Source: an uncultured Oscillospiraceae bacterium (lineage in GTDB: Bacteria; Bacillota; Clostridia; Oscillospirales; Oscillospiraceae). Taken from it: a DNA stretch of 5,851 nt. This document shows, piece after piece, positions 1 to 5,752 of this stretch. Each line of letters begins with the position of its first letter. Position 1 is the first letter of the stretch. The translations under genes and the position numbers were made by a program. The notes under the pieces were generated by a model. The model did no database searches. It was not told the origin of the DNA and worked only from the letters and a program-made list of their open reading frames with translations. Where the stretch lies: the NCBI GenBank assembly GCA_902497145.1, contig CABVDR010000106.1, positions 1 to 5,851 on the forward strand, read 5' to 3'.

Positions 1-183
1 CTCCAGCCGCTCCAGCCCCTCCCGGAAGGCTCGGCGAAGGACTGGAGAGTTTTTCACTGGCCCGGCAATGTTTAGGCAGAAGGAGATCACCGGACGCTTA
101 TATTCCTCCAACAGCTGCTGCTGGCGCATGGCCCGGGCCTCCCGGGCTTCCAGCATCTCCATGAGGGTGACGGCATGTTCCAT
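1..183 (-). CDS. citX: CitX, citrate lyase holo-ACP synthase (partial, 3' end beyond window)
   Basis: This is the N-terminal 61 residues of an open frame that runs off the left edge. CitX (apo-citrate lyase phosphoribosyl-dephospho-CoA transferase) transfers the prosthetic group onto the serine of the acyl carrier CitD. What I see is an N-terminal helix rich in Arg, Ala and Glu (residues 10-20), then PVISFCLNIAGPVKNSP at 31-47. This lines up with the recalled E. coli CitX stretch around its PGPIKDS motif, and the following arginines and RAFREGL match its RRIFNHG. The ATG at 181-183 has an AAAGGAGG site at 191-198, seven bases upstream, and starts 14 nt after the citC stop, so it is the last visible gene of the operon. 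The missing part could continue into CitG as a CitXG fusion, as in some bacteria; the window cannot show this. The family call is fairly sure, resting on a short but diagnostic segment. Confidence 0.85.
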   Translation of the reverse strand, partial: MEHAVTLMEMLEAREARAMRQQQLLEEYKRPVISFCLNIAGPVKNSPVLRRAFREGLERLE

Positions 184-197
184 TGGGGGACCTCCTT

Positions 198-1238
198 TTA
201 GTAGTGGATGACCTGGGTACTGCTGCGGATGGCGTCGATGACGGGTTGGGCCTGGGGGGAGTGGAAAAAGTCCCAGGTAGTCTGGGGCAGCTGATCCCGC
301 ACGTCCTCCAAGCGGCCATCGTGGATGGCCTGGCGCACTGCGCTGGCGCTGATGGCCTGGCCGTCTGCCTGGAGCCGGGGCACCTCCACACACTGGACGC
401 CGGCCTTGGGGAGCTCCTGGGCCATGATCTGGTTATAGAGACCGGTAACCAGACTGCGGGGCTCCTCCCCCACGTAGCGCACTCTTACCCCCAGGGCCTG
501 GGCGATGGAGACAAACAGGGCCAAATCCAGTTTGGCATGGCCGGTAATCACCGTCTGCTCATCCTTCAAAAAGTAGCTTGGGAAGGTGGCAGAACTGATC
601 ATATAGGGCCCGCTGGGGTGGCAAATGACATTGTTCAGATGGGCCACCCCTTCCGTCACCAGCTTCCAGCGCACCGAGAAGGGCACCAGGCTGGCCTCCT
701 CGCTGAGGACAAAGAGATGCACCGTGTCACACGCCTGTGCCGCCCGCTCCACCAAACTCAGGTGGCCCCGGGTAAAGGGGTTGGCGTTCATGACAATGGC
801 CCCCGACTTGCCGGGGCGGCGGTCCTTCTCCAGCTGTTTGCAGAAGGAGGCAAATCCTCCCCGCCGGTTCTCCAGGAAGGAGAGGGTCCCCTCCACCCGG
901 GCGATCTCATAAAAACCCAGGTCCTGAAAAAACTTGGCACTTTTGCACTTGGTGTAGACAAACTGGTGCAGAATCCCCCGCTCGGCCTGGCGTTCCATCA
1001 GGTGGGAGACCACCTGGTTGAGCAGGCCCTCCCCCTGGTGGCGGTGGTCCACCGCAAAGCAGCGCAGGGTGCACCCGAAGGTGCTGCCCGTGGCCACCAG
1101 CTGGTAGTCCTCGTCAAACAGGCCGCAGGTGTAGTCCAAATTACCGTCCAGGGTGATCCCCTCCCCCTCCAGCAGGGTGAGGAGTTTTTTTCGGTTCCGT
1201 TGGTCGTCCGGGCGAATCTCGCTGAGGGTGTAGGCCAT
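198..1238 (-). CDS. citC: CitC, [citrate (pro-3S)-lyase] ligase
   Basis: CitC is a cytoplasmic activating enzyme. It uses ATP and acetate to acetylate the thiol of the prosthetic group on CitD, turning inactive HS-citrate lyase into the active acetyl form. The product is 346 residues, close to the usual length of about 340-350. The N-terminal part (about 1-135) looks like a GNAT acetyltransferase fold, with RHQGEG at 66-71 in the acetyl-CoA loop position and AKFFQDLGF at 101-109. The C-terminal part (about 145-346) is a nucleotidylyltransferase: NPFTRGH at 153-159 is the HxGH-type ATP motif (here TRGH), and ISASAVR at 296-302 is the second signature. The frame is open upstream to 1415, but the ATG at 1236-1238 is chosen because GGAGGT lies at 1244-1249 and because the protein similarity starts there. 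Upstream residues would overlap citF. It lies between citF and citX, whereas in many operons citC comes first. Confidence 0.96.
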   Translation of the reverse strand: MAYTLSEIRPDDQRNRKKLLTLLEGEGITLDGNLDYTCGLFDEDYQLVATGSTFGCTLRCFAVDHRHQGEGLLNQVVSHLMERQAERGILHQFVYTKCKSAKFFQDLGFYEIARVEGTLSFLENRRGGFASFCKQLEKDRRPGKSGAIVMNANPFTRGHLSLVERAAQACDTVHLFVLSEEASLVPFSVRWKLVTEGVAHLNNVICHPSGPYMISSATFPSYFLKDEQTVITGHAKLDLALFVSIAQALGVRVRYVGEEPRSLVTGLYNQIMAQELPKAGVQCVEVPRLQADGQAISASAVRQAIHDGRLEDVRDQLPQTTWDFFHSPQAQPVIDAIRSSTQVIHY

Positions 1239-1243
1239 AGGGC

Positions 1244-1249
1244 ACCTCC
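1244..1249 (-). promoter_or_regulatory. Ribosome binding site fixing the citC start
   Basis: GGAGGT on the minus strand ends five bases before the ATG at 1236-1238. It decides the start, because the same frame stays open for another 59 codons upstream into the citF coding region without a comparable site. Confidence 0.8.
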
Positions 1250-1258
1250 GTAAAATGA

Positions 1259-1293
1259 CAGACACGGGGACTGGATGGCAGCCCCCGTGTCTG
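1259..1293 (-). other. Intercistronic hairpin between citF and citC
   Basis: Positions 1259-1269 (CAGACACGGGG) and 1283-1293 (CCCCGTGTCTG) form a perfect 11-bp inverted repeat. After an A/C mismatch the stem can gain three more pairs (CTG 1271-1273 with CAG 1279-1281), leaving a 5-nt loop. It begins 13 nt after the citF stop and ends 10 nt before the citC Shine-Dalgarno. The minus-strand RNA continues TCATTTTA after the stem, so there is no proper U tract and it is a poor intrinsic terminator. It may be an RNA stability or processing element, or a partial attenuator that lowers citCX relative to citDEF. The structure is seen directly; its role is inferred. Confidence 0.7.
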
Positions 1294-1305
1294 AAAGGTT
1301 TCAAC

Positions 1306-2874
1306 TTATTCCGCTTTGTTGGGGTCGTAGGGCTTAATCTTGCGGACCACATCCAGGATCGTCCCGTCCCGGGCCTCCAGGATGGCAACCACCTTGTCCT
1401 CCCACTCCAGGTCATCGGGGCGGCCCACCAGGGAGTAGGCCTTATCCTTCAGTTCCTCAATGGTGACGTGGGGGATCCCCGCCTTGTCCAGGCACTCGAT
1501 GAGGTCGGGACGCAGGGGGTTGACGGCGATGCCGTAGTCGGTGACCAGCACGTCCACACAGTCCCCGGGGGTAGTGACGGTGACCACGTGCTCGCAAACG
1601 GTGGCCATCCGGCCACGGACCAGAGGAGTGACAATGATGCAGCACTTGCTGCCGGCGGCAGTATCGGGATGTCCGCCGGGAGCGCCGCGGAGCACGCCGT
1701 CAGATCCGGTGAGTACGTTCACGTTAAAGCCGGTGTCGATCTCCAGGGCAGCCAGGACCACGAAGTCCAGGCTGTTGACGAAGGCGCCCTTGTTGGCCGG
1801 GTTGGCGTACTGGGAGGCGCTCATCTCAAAGTGGTTGGGGGTCTGGTTGATAGAGTTCACCGCGTCCAGGTCGAAGTCCTGCACGTCGATGACCTTGCCC
1901 ACCTTGCCCTTCTTCAGCATCTCCACCATGGGGCCGCAGATACCGCCGATGGCCCAGCCCATCTTGATGTTGCGCTCGTCCATGTACTGCTCCAGGAACA
2001 GATTGGCCGCCAGAGAGGGACCTCCCACGCCAGTCTGGAAGGAGAAGCCCTCCTTGAAATAGGGGGTGGAGGCGATAACCTTGGCCACATTCTCCGCCAT
2101 CATCAGGTCCCGGGGGTTCTGGGAGATGCGGGCGGCAGCGGATGCAATTTTTTTCGGGTTACCAATTGAGTCTACCACGACCACCGCGTCCACGTCAATG
2201 GCCTCCACGCTGGCAGGCATGTTGGGGAAGGGCACCAGGCAGTCGGTGACCACCACTACATGGTCGGCGTACTTGGCGTCGGTCATAGCATAGCCCATGG
2301 AGCCGCAGTTGCTCTTGCCGCCGATGCCCCGGCAGTTGCCCATGCAGTCGCTGGTGGGGGCGGCGACAAAAGTGATGTCGATGTGGACCTCGCCGGCCTC
2401 AATGGCGCGGGGACGGCCGCCGTGGCTACGGATGATGGCGGGGGTCTTCAGCTTACCGGCGGAGACTACCTCGCCCATGCGCCCCCGGATGCCGGAGGTC
2501 TGGATCCCGATGACCTTGCCCTCCTCAATGTAGTCGGCAATGGGGTCATGGGCCGCACCCAGGCTGGTGGCAGCGATGGTCAGGTCCTTAAGGCCCAGCT
2601 CCTCGATGGCGGCGGCCATCACCTGGTTGACCACGTAGTCGCCGTCCCGCAGGTGGTGGTGGAAGGAGAAGGTCATACCGTCCTTGGCGCCGCACTGCTT
2701 CAAGGCCTCCACCAGAGAGGCCACCACCTTGGTGTCCACCGGCTTCTCGCACCGGCGGGTGCGGGGAGAGGCCTTCTGGATGTACTTGCCGTCCATATAG
2801 TTCTTGCCCTGATACACCTCACGGCCGCCCATGAGCAGAGCATCAGGAATGTCCCGTCCTACTGCGTTTCTCAT
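1306..2874 (-). CDS. citF: CitF, citrate lyase alpha subunit (citrate CoA-transferase)
   Basis: CitF exchanges the acetyl group on the CitD prosthetic group for citrate, giving citryl-ACP and acetate (citrate:acetyl-ACP transferase). It works in the cytoplasmic CitDEF complex. The product is 522 residues, against about 510 in E. coli. Recalled E. coli CitF aligns along nearly the whole length: DGMTFSFHHHLRDGD at 65-79, SHGGR at 150-154, CGSMGYA at 190-196, YFKEGFSFQTGVGG at 272-285, SASQYAN at 352-358, the long conserved block from LEIDTGFNVNVL (377-388) to GGHPDTA (400-406), and VTDYGIAVNP at 444-453. The ATG at 2872-2874 overlaps the citE stop as ATGA. The Shine-Dalgarno GAGGGGG at 2882-2888 is weaker than the others in the operon, so translation is probably coupled to citE. 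The frame is intact and ends with TAA at 1306-1308. Confidence 0.98.
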   Translation of the reverse strand: MRNAVGRDIPDALLMGGREVYQGKNYMDGKYIQKASPRTRRCEKPVDTKVVASLVEALKQCGAKDGMTFSFHHHLRDGDYVVNQVMAAAIEELGLKDLTIAATSLGAAHDPIADYIEEGKVIGIQTSGIRGRMGEVVSAGKLKTPAIIRSHGGRPRAIEAGEVHIDITFVAAPTSDCMGNCRGIGGKSNCGSMGYAMTDAKYADHVVVVTDCLVPFPNMPASVEAIDVDAVVVVDSIGNPKKIASAAARISQNPRDLMMAENVAKVIASTPYFKEGFSFQTGVGGPSLAANLFLEQYMDERNIKMGWAIGGICGPMVEMLKKGKVGKVIDVQDFDLDAVNSINQTPNHFEMSASQYANPANKGAFVNSLDFVVLAALEIDTGFNVNVLTGSDGVLRGAPGGHPDTAAGSKCCIIVTPLVRGRMATVCEHVVTVTTPGDCVDVLVTDYGIAVNPLRPDLIECLDKAGIPHVTIEELKDKAYSLVGRPDDLEWEDKVVAILEARDGTILDVVRKIKPYDPNKAE

Positions 2875-3785
2875 ACCAAATCCCCCTCATACATTCCGCA
2901 GGCCCGGGCCAGACGCAGGGTGCGCTGGGCTCCGGGAATAAAGGCGATGTCGATCATCTTTCCATCCACGGTGAACACGCCCACACCGGCGGCAGACTGT
3001 TCCTTGTAGGCCCGGAGAATCTTCTCGGCCTGGATGATCTCCTTCTCTGTGGGGGCAAAAACCTGGTGGACAAAGCGGATCTGCTTGGGGTTGATGAGGC
3101 TCTTGCCGTCAAAGCCCATGGCCTTGTTCTGCAGCACCTCGGCCTCAAAGCCGGCCTGGTCGTCCAGGTTGGTAAACACGGTATCAAAGCACTGGATGCC
3201 GGCGGCACGGGCGGCCAGCAGCATCTGTCCCCGGGCGAAGAGCATGTCCACGCCGTCGGGCTGGGGGGTAGTCTGCATACACTTGCGGAAGTCGCCCCCG
3301 GAGATGGCCACGCCGAACATCCGGTCGGAGGCGGCGCAGATCTCATAGGCGTTGAGGATGCCCTTGGGGCTCTCCAGAGCGGCCATGAGCAGAGTGCGGC
3401 CCTTCTCGACCCCGAACTCCTCCTCAGCGGCCTCCACCGCTTCCTCTACGGTCTTCACGTCCTGGGCGCTCTCACACTTGGCAATGCGGATGCCGTCGGC
3501 TCCGCCGGCCACGCACACCCGGATGTCCTCCTGCCAGTGGGGAGTATCCAGGCCGTTGATGCGGACAATGACCTCAGTGTCGCCGTAGTCGATGGTCTTT
3601 AGGGCGTGGTACAGGGAGAAACGGGCGGCGTCCTTCTGGTTCTCCGCCACCGCATCCTCCAGGTCCAGCATAATAGAGTCGCAGCCGTAGATATAGGCGT
3701 CTTTAATGAGCCCGGGCTTTTGGGCGTTCATAAACATCATGGTCCGGCGCAGGCGGAACCGCTCCGGTCTGGGACGAGGAATCAT
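2871..3785 (-). CDS. citE: CitE, citrate lyase beta subunit (citryl-ACP lyase)
   Basis: CitE cleaves citryl-ACP to oxaloacetate and acetyl-ACP, regenerating the acetylated carrier. It adopts a TIM-barrel fold and uses Mg2+. The product is 304 residues, against about 302 in E. coli. Visible family marks are DLEDAV at 41-46, VRINGLD at 74-80, ALESPKGI at 136-143 (E138, expected metal ligand), LFAR at 182-185, AGIQCFDTVFTN at 195-206 and GFDGKSLINPKQI at 224-236. D165, 27 residues after E138 as in the E. coli protein, should be the second metal ligand. The motif around it reads ISGGD instead of the usual LGAED, so the residue just before the Asp is Gly rather than Glu. The ATG at 3783-3785 overlaps the citD stop (ATGA) and has GGAGG at 3795-3799. 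An ATG further upstream in this frame (3848) is inside citD and is not needed. Confidence 0.97.
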   Translation of the reverse strand: MIPRPRPERFRLRRTMMFMNAQKPGLIKDAYIYGCDSIMLDLEDAVAENQKDAARFSLYHALKTIDYGDTEVIVRINGLDTPHWQEDIRVCVAGGADGIRIAKCESAQDVKTVEEAVEAAEEEFGVEKGRTLLMAALESPKGILNAYEICAASDRMFGVAISGGDFRKCMQTTPQPDGVDMLFARGQMLLAARAAGIQCFDTVFTNLDDQAGFEAEVLQNKAMGFDGKSLINPKQIRFVHQVFAPTEKEIIQAEKILRAYKEQSAAGVGVFTVDGKMIDIAFIPGAQRTLRLARACGMYEGDLV

Positions 3786-4084
3786 CGTACTGCACCTCCC
3801 CAAGGAATATTGGCCTGGGACTGGCCGCAGCTGCGGAACACCGCGCACTCCACCCGGGCCTTCAGGGTGCAGTCCAGGGCACCCTTATCCACCACGGTAA
3901 CCTGGGCGTTGTCCACACCCAGCCGCTCCAGAGTCTCCAGCACGGTGGCCTTGATCTGACGGCCGTACTGATTCATCACACTGCTGGACAAGGTCAGCTG
4001 AATGCCGTCGGTCCCGGGCTCCACGGTGACCTGGGCGTCGCTGGACTCCAGCGTGCCGGCCATGGCCGGCTTCAGAATTTCCAT
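3782..4084 (-). CDS. citD: CitD, citrate lyase gamma subunit (acyl carrier protein)
   Basis: CitD is the small acyl carrier of citrate lyase. It bears the 2'-(5''-phosphoribosyl)-3'-dephospho-CoA arm that shuttles acetyl and citryl groups between CitF and CitE. The product is 100 residues, against 98 in E. coli. The N-terminus MEILKPAMAGTLESSD contains the attachment serine: in the family it is Ser14 of AGTLES, and S14 is in that place here. The family mark DKGALDC lies at about residues 76-82. It is the first gene of the operon: the ATG at 4082-4084 has a strong AAGGAGGA at 4091-4098, and the TGA stop overlaps the citE start, which implies translational coupling. Predicted transcription starts about 40 nt upstream of the ATG. 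Confidence 0.97.
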   Translation of the reverse strand: MEILKPAMAGTLESSDAQVTVEPGTDGIQLTLSSSVMNQYGRQIKATVLETLERLGVDNAQVTVVDKGALDCTLKARVECAVFRSCGQSQANIPWGGAVR

Positions 4085-4130
4085 AACACGTCCTCCTTTT
4101 TGGTGTTTCTAACCTACTTTTGTTACTTAT

Positions 4131-4159
4131 AAGGTAGCACGCCCGACTGCATAGGTCAA
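4131..4159 (-). promoter_or_regulatory. Predicted promoter of the citDEFCX operon
   Basis: On the minus strand TTGACC (4159-4154) is followed after exactly 17 bases by TACCTT (4136-4131). The -35 box is good (5 of 6 to TTGACA) and the -10 box is poor (3 of 6 to TATAAT). That combination fits a promoter needing an activator such as the adjacent LysR-type protein. The predicted start is near 4124, giving a leader of about 40 nt to citD. An alternative -10 in the AT-rich TTATAA just downstream would need a spacer of about 21 bases. This is sequence-based prediction only. Confidence 0.5.
4150..4156. promoter_or_regulatory. Proximal regulator half-site (CATAGGT) at the cit -35 box
   Basis: CATAGGT here repeats exactly the left arm and next base of the palindrome at 4182-4199, in the same orientation and 32 bp away, about three helical turns. 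It overlaps the predicted cit -35 box. Its expected partner arm, six bases on, is badly degenerate. This matches the activation site of LysR-type control regions, which is usually weaker than the distal recognition site. Confidence 0.5.
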
Positions 4160-4181
4160 ATACAATTTCTAATATGTTATC

Positions 4182-4199
4182 CATAGGTTTTATCCTATG
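4182..4199. promoter_or_regulatory. LysR-type recognition palindrome CATAGG-N6-CCTATG
   Basis: This is a perfect 6-bp inverted repeat with a 6-bp AT-only spacer (TTTTAT). Its centre at 4190.5 lies about 66 bp upstream of the predicted cit start (near 4124), the classic place of a LysR recognition site. It also lies about 50 bp upstream of the predicted regulator start, directly beside that promoter's -35 box, so one bound protein could activate cit and dampen its own gene. Its geometry differs a little from the standard T-N11-A box. Binding by the neighbouring regulator is an inference from position. Confidence 0.65.
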
Positions 4200-4205
4200 T
4201 TTTTC

Positions 4206-4234
4206 TTGACGCCGTCTGCTGACACAATTATGAT
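4206..4234 (+). promoter_or_regulatory. Predicted promoter of the LysR-type regulator gene
   Basis: TTGACG (4206-4211) and TATGAT (4229-4234) are separated by exactly 17 bases. Each hexamer matches 5 of 6 consensus positions, so this is a strong sigma-A type promoter. The predicted start is near 4241, giving a leader of about 41 nt before the ATG. The -10 box lies in the spacer of an inverted repeat (4215-4246). Confidence 0.75.
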
Positions 4235-4246
4235 AGAATCAGCAGA
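4215..4246. repeat. Inverted repeat TCTGCTGA-N16-TCAGCAGA over the regulator's -10 box
   Basis: Positions 4215-4222 and 4239-4246 are perfect 8-bp reverse complements, 16 bp apart. They flank the -10 hexamer of the regulator promoter, and the right arm covers its likely start site. The arm sequence is unrelated to the CATAGG palindrome. It may be an operator for autorepression or for another protein; no family is recognised. Confidence 0.5.
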
Positions 4247-4281
4247 AAAAATGGAATATTCACCGGTCAGGAGGGAACACC

Positions 4282-5172
4282 ATGAACCTGAAACAGGCCC
4301 GCTATATCCGCACCATCGCCCAGGAGGGGGGCGTCACCGCGGCGGCAAAAAAGCTGTACATCAGCCAGCCCTCCCTCAGCCAGATGCTCCACCAGATTGA
4401 GCAGGAACTGGGGGTGGAGCTGTTCGACCGCTCCGCCCAGCCCTTCCGCCCCACCTACGCCGGGGAGTGCTACCTCCGGGCCGCCCAGACTATGCTCAAC
4501 GCCAATGAGATTTTGGAAAATGAAATCCAGCAGATCCGTCAGGAGGAGAAGGGGCGGCTGCGGCTGGGAATCAGCATGCAGCGCTCCGCCCGTCTGCTCC
4601 CCCAGGTCCTGCCCAAATTCATCCAGGCCTTTCCCCAGGTCCGTCTGGAGCTGCGGGAGGCAGGCAGTGCCATGCTGGAACAGATGGTGCTGGAGGGACA
4701 GGTGGATCTTGCCCTGGCCTCCACCGAAGGGGAAATCCCCGGTCTGGTCTATCAGCTTATCCAGCGGGAGACCATCGGCATTCTGGCCGCCGCCGATACC
4801 CCCCTGGCCCAGTCCCTGCCCTCTGGCACACCCATCCACCTGGAGCAGGCCATGGACGCCCCCTTTGTCTCCCTGAAAACCGGCCACAATGTCCGGGTGG
4901 TGCAGGACCGGCTCTTTCAGGAGCGGGGACTGAGTCCGACTTTGTTTCTGGAGAGCGACAACATGGAGGCTGCCCGGCAGATTACAGTAAATTGTGGGTG
5001 CTATATGCTGTGCGCTCACAGCTATACCTCGGAGCAGGGCTGTTTCTACCCCTTAGCTGACTACGACAATCAGCGCCATTTCTGCGCCTGCTACCGCCAG
5101 GAGCTGCGTCTGCCACGCTACATCCAGACCATGCTCCATCTGGTGGCGGAAAGTCTCTCCCCCTCCCATTAA
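4282..5172 (+). CDS. LysR-type transcriptional regulator, probable regulator of the cit operon
   Basis: This is a 296-residue LysR-family protein of normal length. The N-terminal winged helix-turn-helix covers about residues 1-60: MNLKQARYIRTIAQEGGVTA, then AAKKLYISQPSLSQMLHQIE with the recognition helix around SQPSLSQ (28-34), and ELGVELFDR (42-50). A linker helix (about 60-90) leads to the effector-binding domain starting near GRLRLGIS (91-98). The ATG at 4282-4284 has AGGAGGG at 4269-4275. It is divergent from citD across 197 nt that contain a LysR-like palindrome, so control of cit transcription is likely; the effector may be citrate, but nothing in the sequence proves this. The C-terminal domain has six cysteines between 238 and 270 (C238, C240, C244, C254, C268, C270), which is unusual for this family. 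The TAA stop overlaps the stop of the opposing HD gene. Confidence 0.94.
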   Translation: MNLKQARYIRTIAQEGGVTAAAKKLYISQPSLSQMLHQIEQELGVELFDRSAQPFRPTYAGECYLRAAQTMLNANEILENEIQQIRQEEKGRLRLGISMQRSARLLPQVLPKFIQAFPQVRLELREAGSAMLEQMVLEGQVDLALASTEGEIPGLVYQLIQRETIGILAAADTPLAQSLPSGTPIHLEQAMDAPFVSLKTGHNVRVVQDRLFQERGLSPTLFLESDNMEAARQITVNCGCYMLCAHSYTSEQGCFYPLADYDNQRHFCACYRQELRLPRYIQTMLHLVAESLSPSH

Positions 5173-5705
5173 GCCTCCGCACTTTTCTCCCCGCCGGCTC
5201 TGCGCACCTCCACTTCCTGCCGATAAGCAGAGAAGAGCGCTCTCCCCGCCTGTGACTGAAACAACCCCGCCCAGGCCTCCAGCTGCTTGGGACCGGGATC
5301 TGTCTCGTAGCTGTTGACAATCAGATCCGCCTCAATGAGCAGCCCCAGCAGACCGCCGTGTGGACCGGAATAGTCGTGGTGGCGCAGTACCAGCTCCAGT
5401 ACTTGCGGTGTGATCTCCGGCAGATAACCGGCCCGAGTCAAAAACTCCTCCACCAGCTTCGGAGCCGCCCGCCGCTGATTTTCCTGTCCGGCATCGCCTT
5501 GGCAATGGAGCTTACAATACCGGATGGGGATATCATGGAGGATAGCTGCCGCATTTAGGATGCTCTGCTCCTCCGCCGTCAGCGCTTCCTCTGCCCCCAG
5601 CAGCCTGGCCAGAGTATAGACCTTTAAAATATGCTGGGTGCGCCGGGGATGACCCTGTTCATAGAGCAGTGCATGGAGCAGCAGAGTCTGTTCACGGTCC
5701 ACCAT
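5169..5705 (-). CDS. HD-domain phosphohydrolase family protein, substrate unknown
   Basis: This is a 178-residue cytoplasmic protein of the HD superfamily (metal-dependent phosphohydrolases). The signature is in place: H25, then H57-D58 in AAILHDI, a downstream HH pair (H109, H110) in LRHHDYS, and D127 in IEADLIVN, the usual H...HD...D metal set. It resembles small clostridial HD proteins beginning with a stretch like RTQHILKVYTLARLLG. The substrate cannot be told from sequence; nucleotide or phosphoester hydrolysis is the family expectation. The ATG at 5703-5705 has AAGGAGGA at 5713-5720. The frame stays open upstream to 5840, but that part crosses the terminator and the tRNA. Its TAA shares TTAA with the regulator stop. 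Only 29 nt separate it from the tRNA terminator, so it probably uses the promoter proposed at 5725-5752. No functional link with citrate metabolism is evident. Confidence 0.9.
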   Translation of the reverse strand: MVDREQTLLLHALLYEQGHPRRTQHILKVYTLARLLGAEEALTAEEQSILNAAAILHDIPIRYCKLHCQGDAGQENQRRAAPKLVEEFLTRAGYLPEITPQVLELVLRHHDYSGPHGGLLGLLIEADLIVNSYETDPGPKQLEAWAGLFQSQAGRALFSAYRQEVEVRRAGGEKSAEA

Positions 5706-5724
5706 GGTAAAATCCTCCTTGGGA

Positions 5725-5752
5725 ATTTTAGAATAAAAAGAAAAAACCTCAA
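5725..5752 (-). promoter_or_regulatory. Candidate HD-gene promoter embedded in the tRNA terminator
   Basis: On the minus strand TTGAGG (5752-5747), in the 3' arm of the terminator stem, is followed after 16 bases by TAAAAT (5730-5725), which matches 5 of 6 of the -10 consensus. The spacer is the T-rich tract of the terminator. Transcription would start around 5718-5720, at the edge of the Shine-Dalgarno, giving a leader of only about 15 nt. No other space for a promoter exists between the terminator and the gene. Confidence 0.5.

Noticed and set aside
183..1253. Plus-strand open frame of 356 codons opposite citC
   Set aside because: It is the antisense shadow of a clear CitC coding sequence. 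Its translation shows no family motif and it has no credible start signal; long antisense frames are expected in GC-rich genes.
1255..3602. Long plus-strand frames opposite citF and citE (1255-2169, 2260-3009, 3066-3602)
   Set aside because: They are Val-, Gly-, His- and Leu-rich translations typical of antisense to GC-rich genes. The minus-strand proteins opposite them are well-known enzymes.
4085..4124. Riboswitch or attenuator in the citD leader
   Set aside because: The predicted leader is only about 40 nt and shows no stable stem or U tract, only the strong Shine-Dalgarno.
3885..4184. Minus-strand 99-codon frame across the citD promoter
   Set aside because: It overlaps citD in another frame, has no motif and starts in the control region without a clear ribosome binding site.
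4267..5019. Minus-strand frame of 250 codons opposite the LysR-type gene
   Set aside because: The opposite frame encodes a full-length LysR-type protein with normal motifs and a strong Shine-Dalgarno. This one is a shadow.
5198..5243. Possible terminator or operator near the convergent gene ends (CTCTGC...GCAGAG and AGAGCGCTCT)
   Set aside because: The stems are short, one has a 23-nt loop, no T tract follows, and both are inside the HD coding sequence; they look like chance.
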